DNA from: Nocardioides sp. TF02-7
GTDB lineage: Bacteria; Actinomycetota; Actinomycetes; Propionibacteriales; Nocardioidaceae
Assembly: GCF_022437945.1 (NCBI RefSeq)
Contig: NZ_CP092535.1
Coordinates: 2,356,001-2,420,000 of the forward strand
Direction: 5' to 3'
DNA: 64,000 bases
Shown: piece after piece, positions 57,873-64,000 of the stretch
Layout: the number at the start of each line of letters is the position of its first letter
Numbering within the stretch: the first letter of the stretch is position 1
The notes under the pieces: generated by a model
What the model was told of the DNA's origin: nothing
Seen by the model: the letters and a program-made list of their open reading frames with translations, nothing else
The model's database searches: none
Made by a program: the position numbers and the translations under genes

Positions 57873-58431
57873 CGCGGTCCTTCCGCCTCGCGAGGGGCGC
57901 GATCCGCTCGACCGCCGGCGCCTGCGTCTCCCAGTCGAAGGTGTCGGCAGCCACGGTCGCCCGCAGCTGGACCGCCGGCCGGAGGGTGCCGCCGAGCGCC
58001 TGCCAGAGCTCGCGCGTCGGGTGGCGGTCGTCGCCGAGGGCGAGCCGCACGCTGGAGGAGAGCTCGGAGGGCGTCAGCTCGGGGGGAAGCACGTCGATCC
58101 CCCGCGACCACGCTCACCAGGTCGCCGAGCAGCTGGTGCTCGTCCCGTGGTCCGCCCGCCCAGGTGCTGACCAGGTAGCTCAGCTGCACCATCGGCTGCG
58201 GCCGCCGCATCCGGCGGGTGGCGTCGTCGGCGACCGGGACGACCGGCGACCGGGAGGGGGTCGGTGCTGCGCTGGACGTCGTAGAGGAACAGGTTGACCG
58301 TGATCCGGGTCTGGCGGGCCGCCCACTCCTTGTCGGGCGCCGCGAAGGGAGACGTCGCCGATGTCCTCGCTCAGCCCGAGCCGGACACGCACCAACCGCT
58401 CGAGTGCCGTGTCGGTGTGGCTGATGAACAC
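57865..58431 (-). CDS. DUF4255 (Pvc16 N-terminal) sheath cap protein (frameshifted)
   Basis: About 187 residues, the Afp16-like terminator that caps tube and sheath and sets particle length. It starts VFISHTDTALERLVRVRLGL with SEDIGDV; after correction, APDKEWAARQTRITVNLFLY with DVQR, MVQLSYLVSTWAGGPRDEHQ with LLGDLVSVVAG, and LPPELTPSELSSSVRLALGD. Three indels lie near 58350, 58255 and 58100. GTG 58431 is the first start of the structural operon, about 50 bases after a predicted transcription start. Confidence 0.85.
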
Positions 58432-58670
58432 GATCGGGTCGCCTCTTGCTCGGCCGGTCGGCCGGATCCTCGCCCGGCTCCGCGGGCAATCTAGCCCCGG
58501 CCGACGAGGCTCGGAGGTGGTTCGGGGAAATGGGTCGCCGGTCGCGGCGGGAGTCGGTTTTTCATCAATTTTGCTGCGCGGCCACGTGGCCGTCCCTACG
58601 ATCCGAGAGCCAACAAGCCGTGCGCCGACGGGCCGTGCACGAGCGTGCGTCGTCCTCCCCAGGTGACCCC
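58432..58670. promoter_or_regulatory. Divergent promoter region of CIS structural and membrane-anchor operons
   Basis: 239 bp without a gene. Minus strand: TAGATT at 58493-58488 would start transcription about 50 bases before GTG 58431. Plus strand: TTGCTG (58571-58576), 20 bases, TACGAT (58597-58602), giving a leader of about 60 bases to ATG 58671. A perfect 14-bp palindrome CGGCCACGTGGCCG (58579-58592) sits in the plus promoter spacer. A T/A-rich patch (GTTTTTCATCAATTTTG) lies at 58557-58573. Confidence 0.5.
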
Positions 58671-60990
58671 ATGCAGGTTTCCACCCCGCAGCGCGAGATC
58701 GCTGCTGCCCCGGGCGCGGAGTCACGGGTCCTGGTGAGGGTCGTCAACACGACGACGATCATCGACGGGCTGACCGCCCGGCTGATCGGGGGTCGGACAG
58801 TCGGAGGTCCGCTCCGAGCCCGCGATGCTCCCGCTGTTCCCCGACAGCGAGGGCGAGTTCGCGCTCGCGTTCGCGGTCCCCGGCGACCAGCCTGCCGGAC
58901 GGCACCCGCTCACGGTCGAGGTGCGCTCCCACACCACCGGCGCCGTCCACCACGCCGACGTCGACCTCGACGTGTCGGCGCGCCCCGGCATGCGGGTCGT
59001 CCGTGAGCCGCGGATGGCCCGTGCGCGCCGTACCGGCCGGTTCGTGCTGGCGGTCGTCAACGAGGGGAACGTCCCGCTCGACGTCTCGCTCGCCGGCGTC
59101 GCCAACGATGCCGGCACGACCGTGACCTTGTCGTCGACGCTGGTGCGGGTCGCGCCCGGCACGACCCGGTCGGTGATGGCGAAGGTGCGGGGGGCCGCGG
59201 ATGTTCACCGGCTCCGAGGTGGACCGGACCGTCGGTGTCGACCTGGTCGCCCGGGAGGCCCACGGCGCCGTGCCCGAGGGGACGGTCCCCGGGGTCGAGG
59301 CGGATCCGGTGCTCGTCGAGTCGACCTCCCTCCAGCTGCGCCAGCGTCCGCTGGTGAGCCGGGGGGCTGCTGACGTTCCTCGTCCTCGCCGCGATCGTCG
59401 CGCTCTGGGCGGCGGTGTTCCTCTTCGGCCTGGTCAACGTCTTCGCCGGCGACCCGCTCACCAAGACCGCACCGCCGTCGTACTTCAACCTAGCGAGCGC
59501 CAGCACCGACGGCGCGGACGACGCCGGGGACGGCGCGGACGGCGCCGACGGCGGCACCGGGCCGGCGTCGGCGCTGCCCAAGACCGGCCTCCTCCCGCCC
59601 GGGGTCGGGGGTCAGATCGCGGGGACCGTCCACGCCGCGAGCGACGACTCGCCGGTCGGGCGGATCCTCGTCATCGCCTACCGCGAGGGACGCGGCGGCC
59701 GGCTGGTCCCCGTCAGCTCCGGTGCCACCCAGAGCGACGGCTCCTACACGCTGGCGGGCCTGTTCCCGACCGACTACCGCCTGAAGTTCTCGGCCAAGGG
59801 CTACGACGAGGTCTGGTACCCGGACGCGCGGCGCGCCGGCGGCGCGGAACCCGTGACGGCCGAGGCGCAGACGTCGGTCGGGCCCGTGGACGTCACCATC
59901 GACGGGCAGCAGGGGAGCATCTCCGGCGTCGTCGAGCAGGGCGACACCCAGCCGGTCCCCACCCAGGTGACCGCACGCCTGCTCGACGGGTCGGAGGGGA
60001 CGACGCCGGCCGCGCGGACGGTGACCGACGCCGACGGCGGCTACGAGCTCACCGGCCTCCGTGCCCCCGGCACGTACGAGATCAGCTTCGTCGCCGACGG
60101 CTACCGGGCCGCGTCCGTGGTGCAGCGGCTCGCGGGCGGCGAGGACCGCATCCAGCCGGCAGTGGTGCTCAGCGCCGGCGGCGGCGAGGTCAGCGGCACC
60201 GTCCGCGGCGAGGACGGCCCGCTCGGAGGGGTCACCGTGACGACCGACGTCGGCGGCCAGCCGGTCTCCGTCGTCACCCCGACCGCGGGCACGGTCGGCG
60301 CCTTCTCGTTGCAGGACCTCCCGACCCCGGGCACCTACGTCGTCACGTTCTCCGCCGAGGGCTACGGCGAGCACGTCGAGATCATCGACCTCGGTCCGGG
60401 CGAGAGCCGCACCGGCTTCGACCAGCGGCTCGAGGCCGGCTCCGGCAGCGTGACCGGTGTCGTCCGCGGCCCCGGCGGCAAGCCGCTCGGCAACGTGGAG
60501 GTCGTGGTCGGCGGCGCCGTCACCACCGAGGGCACCGCGCCGACCTCGACGACCCTCACCACCGGCAGCGTCGGCAGCTACGCGCTGAACGACCTCCCGG
60601 TGCCCGGCGACTACACGCTGACCTTCACGGCCCCCGGCTTCGCACCGGAGACCCGTCCGTTCAGCCTCACGGCCGAGGACCCGTCCGAGACCCCTGGACC
60701 CGGTGCTGACCACCCGGCTCGGCGGTCTCACCGGCAGGATCACCCGGGGTGACGGGAGGTTGCTGGTCGGCGCGACGGTCGTGGCGAGCAACGGCATCGA
60801 GACGTTCCGGACCACCTCGAGCGGCCGCGGCGGGGCGCTCCCGGGCGGCGGCTATCTGATCCCCGGCCTCAGTCCCGGCTGGTACAGCGTCACCGCCACG
60901 CTGCCCGGCCACCGGCAGCGGACGGCACTGGTGCGCGTCGGCCCCGGCACCCCCACCTCGCGCGACCTCGCGCTCAGGAAGGGGGACTGA
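58671..60990 (+). CDS. CIS-linked membrane protein, CarboxypepD_reg-like repeats (copy 1, frameshifted)
   Basis: About 771 residues after four one-base corrections (near 58790, 59190, 59363 and 60690). There is no signal peptide. Residues 1-225 form two beta-sandwich domains (VLVRVVNTTTIIDGLTARLI; FVLAVVNEGNVPLDVSLAGV). One membrane helix follows (FLVLAAIVALWAAVFLFGLV), then a Gly/Asp-rich linker and about five carboxypeptidase-regulatory-like modules (DGSYTLAGLFPTDYRLKFSA; DGGYELTGLRAPGTYEISFV; GAFSLQDLPTPGTYVVTFSA). The N-in/C-out topology and CIS context resemble CisA of Streptomyces, a membrane anchor for cytoplasmic particles; sequence identity is not established. Confidence 0.7.
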
Positions 60991-60991
60991 C

Positions 60992-63536
60992 GTGCGGGTC
61001 ACCGTCAGCCCCGAGCGGCTCGAGGCCTCGCCCCGGGCGCCGCAGCCGGTGGCGATCACCATCACCAACGTCGGGAGCGTGATCGGCGGCTACCAGGTGC
61101 GGCTGCTCGGTGCCGACCCGACCTGGGTGGAGCTCGACGACGAGCGGATCTCGTTGTTCCCCGACGAGTCGCGGACGCTCACCGCGACGATCACCCTCCC
61201 CGAGGGCCTCGCCGCCGGCGAGCGGCGGATGGCGGTGCAGGTGCGGGAGCTCACGCCTCCCGAGCGCAGCACGGTCGAGGAGTTGGTGCTCGTCGTGCCC
61301 GAGGCGCCGAGCACGCAGGTCCGCGTCGACCCGCCCACCCAGTCGGTCGGCCGGACCGGTCGCTTCAGCCTGCTGATCGACAACAACGGCAACACGCCGG
61401 CCCGCGGTTGGCTCGCCGGCGACGACGCCGAGCGCAAGCTGCGCTACCGGTTCGACCCGCCCACGGTCGAGCTCGCCCCCGGGGAGAGTGCGGTCGTCGA
61501 CATGCGCGTGCGCGGGCGGCGGCCGTTCGTGGGCCAGCCGGCGCTGCGGAGCCTGAGCCTGCACCTGGTGGACGGACCGCTCCCCGGAACAGGCTTCCGG
61601 TCGGGACGCGCCGCCACCGCCGGATCCCGAGAGCCAGCCGGCCGCGACCGCGGCGATGGTGCAGTCGGCCGTCGTCTCCCGCGGCCCGATCGGGCTCGTC
61701 GGTCTCCTCGCCGCGCTGACGGTCTTCGCACTGGTGATCACGATCGCGCTGTCGCGGATCGTCGGCCAGTCGGTGGCCGACCGCAACCTCGCCCTCGAGA
61801 TCGCGGCGGACGACGGCTCCGCGGCCAGCGCGGGCAACTCCGCGGTCACCGGGACCGTCCGCCTGCTGACGACCGGCCGTCCCCTCGACGGTGTGACGGT
61901 GAGCGTCTTCGCCGTCGGTGACGTGTCCTCCCCCGCTGGCGACGAAGGCCACCACCGACCGGGGGCGGTACCGGGTCGACGGCCTGCCCGCGGGGGAGTA
62001 CCTCCTGTCGTTCCGGGGCGCCGGCTTCGAGCCCCTGTGGTACCCGCAGGCGCTCGTCCCCGACAACGCCGAGCCGGTCGCCCTGGAGGCGAGCCACCGG
62101 ATGACCGGCGTCGACGTCGCCCTCGGCGGCACGCCGGCGACCGTCAGCGGTGTCGTCGAGGGCGAGGACATCAGCGACGCCGTCGTCGCCCTGCGCACCC
62201 CGGCCGCGACAACGGTGACGACCGTGGGAGGTGCGACGCCCACCGCCCCGGAGGACGGGGCCACCCTGCAGACCATGCCGGTCGCCGCCGACGGCAGCTT
62301 CTCCTTCGGCAACGTGCCGTCGCCGAGCGTGTACGAGGTGGTCGTGACCAAGGAGGGCTACACGACCGCGACCCAGCGGGTCGATGTCGGGGGCCGGCGA
62401 GGAGCGCGACGGCATCGAGATCAACCTGGTCCGTGGCAACGGCATCATCACCGGCGAGGTCAGCTCCGGCGGCGCACCAGTCGGCGGCGTCACGATCACG
62501 GCCACGGCCGGGGAGTCGTCGGCGACGACGATGTCGGTCAGCGAGGACGGCAGCTTCACCCTGCGCAGGCTGCCCCACGCCCGCGACGTACACGCTCGTC
62601 GCCAGCAAGGAGGGCCTGGCGTCCCAGACGCTCAGCGTCACCCTCGCCGACGGCCAGGAGCTGACCGGTGTGTCGTTGTCCCTGGGCGCGTCCTCCGGGT
62701 CGCTGCACGGGACGGCGCTGCTCGCCGGTGGCCGGCCGGCCGGAGGCGTCACCGTGACCGTGACCGACGGCGTGCAGACCGTGCAGACCGCCACCCAGAG
62801 CGGCGGCGAGGTGGGGTCGTGGCGGGTGTCGGGCCTCAACCTGCCCGGTACCTACACGGTGACGCTGTCGCGGGCCGACCTGGCGAGCCAGACCGTCTCG
62901 GTGTCCCTCGACTCCACCGGCAGCGTCACCACCTCCTCCTCGGCGGTGACGTCCGGCGGCATCCAGACCGTGCTGGAGTCGGCCACCGCCGTGCTCCGGG
63001 GCACGGTGAAGCAGCCCGGCCGGGACGGGGTGGTGCGGCCGGTCGGTGAGGTCACCGTGGAGCTCAGCTCCGGTGGCAGCACGTACGCGGTGACGACCGC
63101 CTCCGACCCCGCCGGCCGCCGCGGCGAGTACGTCGTCGCCGGACTGCCGCCGGGCACCTACACCGTCAGCGTGGGCCGGGCCGGGGTCCGGCCCACGTCG
63201 ACCATCCTCGAGCTCGCCGCGGGCGACGACGTCCCCTACAGCCCGACCCTCGCCAAGGCCGCGTCGCTGAGCGGCACGGTCTCCGTGCGCGGGTCCGGTG
63301 CCGGCGTGGCGGAGGACTACCTCGTCGAGCTGTTCCGGGCGTCCGACTACCCGTCGGTCGTCTACCGGACGACCCGCACCGACGACCGCGGCTCCTACAC
63401 CTTTGACGACGTCGACGCACCGGAGGTCTACGTCGTGCAGGTCCGGAGGACCCAGGGCAGCGCCCCGATCGGCTCGGCCAACGTCACGGTCAGTGCGAGC
63501 GAGCAGGCCGGGCGCGACGTACGGGTGTCGCCGTGA
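60992..63536 (+). CDS. CIS-linked membrane protein, CarboxypepD_reg-like repeats (copy 2, frameshifted)
   Basis: About 847 residues. The N-terminal sandwich domains are clearer than in copy 1 (MRVTVSPERLEASPRAPQPV; AITITNVGSVIGGYQVRLLG; SVGRTGRFSLLIDNNGNTPA). One helix follows (LVGLLAALTVFALVITIALS), then seven or so regulatory-like modules (RGRYRVDGLPAGEYLLSFRG; FSFGNVPSPSVYEVVVTKEG; WRVSGLNLPGTYTVTLSRAD; GEYVVAGLPPGTYTVSVGRA). Breaks lie near 61585, 61925, 62395 and 62580. GTG 60992 follows the copy 1 stop by one base, and its own stop overlaps copy 3 (GTGA). Confidence 0.68.
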
Positions 63537-64000
63537 CGACGCGACCCCCGCTCCCGCCCGACCCCGCGCCCGGGGTCGCCCTCCCCGGGACCGTCCGGGT
63601 GGCGGCGGGCTCGACCACGTCGGTGCCGGTGACGGTGACCAACCGCGCCGACGACGCCCGCGAGCTCGTGCTGCTCGCGGTGGGGGTCGACCAGGCGTGG
63701 CTGCCCGGCCCGGTCCGCACCGGTGTGCTCGCCCCGGGGGCGTCGGCGACCGTCGGGTTGCCGCTGGCCCCCACCGCCGGGACCCTTCCCGCCCGCTACC
63801 CCGTCGCGGTGACCGTGCAGGCGGTCCTGCCCGGCACCGCCCAGGCCGCCACCGGTCCGACCGGTGTCGGGGAGACGACGCTGGTCGTCAACCCCCGCGC
63901 CGAGCTCCGCCTCGACGTCGCGCCCGAGCGGACCACGCTCTTCCGCAGGCGGCGGCTGCACGCGGTCCTGCGCAACGAGGGACCCGCCGAGGTCGCCGTC
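63533..64000 (+). CDS. CIS-linked beta-sandwich protein (copy 3, 3' partial)
   Basis: Open to the window end, 156 codons visible, uninterrupted. GTG 63533 overlaps the copy 2 stop. After a Pro-rich start (TTRPPLPPDPAPGVALPGTV) it has the same sandwich pattern as copies 1 and 2: VRVAAGSTTSVPVTVTNRAD, RTGVLAPGASATVGLPLAPT, then a second domain starting RAELRLDVAPERTTLFRRRR with LHAVLRNEGPAEVAV. A membrane helix and repeats would be expected just beyond the window; that is a prediction. Confidence 0.6.
   Translation, partial: MTTRPPLPPDPAPGVALPGTVRVAAGSTTSVPVTVTNRADDARELVLLAVGVDQAWLPGPVRTGVLAPGASATVGLPLAPTAGTLPARYPVAVTVQAVLPGTAQAATGPTGVGETTLVVNPRAELRLDVAPERTTLFRRRRLHAVLRNEGPAEVAV

Noticed and set aside
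38034..64000. Prophage
   Set aside because: No capsid, terminase, portal, integrase or lysis gene; gene content and order are those of a contractile injection system.
38034..64000. Type VI secretion system
   Set aside because: No TssJLM membrane complex or ClpV; gp19-like tubes, DUF4255, LysM tube protein and DUF4157 point to eCIS.

Overview
High-GC actinobacterial chromosome, most likely Nocardioides or another member of the Nocardioidaceae. The evidence is base composition, heavy GTG start use, ATGA/GTGA overlaps between neighbours, actinobacterial families (DUF3151, DUF3817, AbiEi/DUF559, septum-formation lipoproteins, class I lysyl-tRNA synthetase) and a recurrent leaderless promoter of the form TANNNT, 6-8 bases, then ATG/GTG. 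Many conserved genes, including essential ones such as purA and purC, are split by single-base shifts, mostly in G or C runs. I treat these as read errors and give gene spans that cross them; they are not pseudogenes.

Positions 1-10125 are housekeeping genes: two DedA membrane proteins, a SpoU-type RNA methyltransferase, a septum-formation-like secreted protein, fba with DUF3151, an AbiEi/DUF559 gene lying alone between two copies of an inverted repeat, lysS, a lipid kinase and a fused acyl-CoA carboxyltransferase. Positions 10189-37950 hold most of de novo purine synthesis (purA, purD, purB, purC, purS, purQ, purL). Interspersed are three tandem receptor kinases with extracellular VCBS repeats (one a predicted pseudokinase), two ECF sigma factors with membrane partners, a DUF1906 wall protein, and the kynurenine route (formamidase, kynA, kynU), whose first gene overlaps the end of purL.

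Positions 38034-64000 form a contractile injection system (CIS) locus in three blocks. The plus-strand block 38034-44704 has the AAA+ ATPase, a DUF4157 protein with a C-terminal nuclease-like toxin domain, a small acidic probable immunity protein, a second large cargo candidate and a YbjN protein. The minus-strand block 58431-44718 encodes the particle in translationally coupled order: DUF4255 cap protein, lipoprotein, PAAR-like tip, sheath, tube proteins, a long Pro/Ala/Ser-rich protein, LysM tube protein, VgrG-like spike, gp25, baseplate J-like and TIGR02242 proteins, and a zinc-ribbon tail-anchored protein. The plus-strand block 58671 to the window end has three tandem proteins with cytosolic beta-sandwich domains; in the two complete ones these are followed by one membrane segment and carboxypeptidase-regulatory-like repeats, resembling Streptomyces CisA-type membrane anchors. 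No tail-fibre gene is seen, which fits a particle that acts from inside the producing cell.

The most interesting material is the CIS toxin/immunity pair, the triplicated membrane-anchor candidates, the kinase/pseudokinase trio, the inverted-repeat-flanked AbiEi cassette, the 22-bp tandem array between purD and purB, and the structured purA leader.
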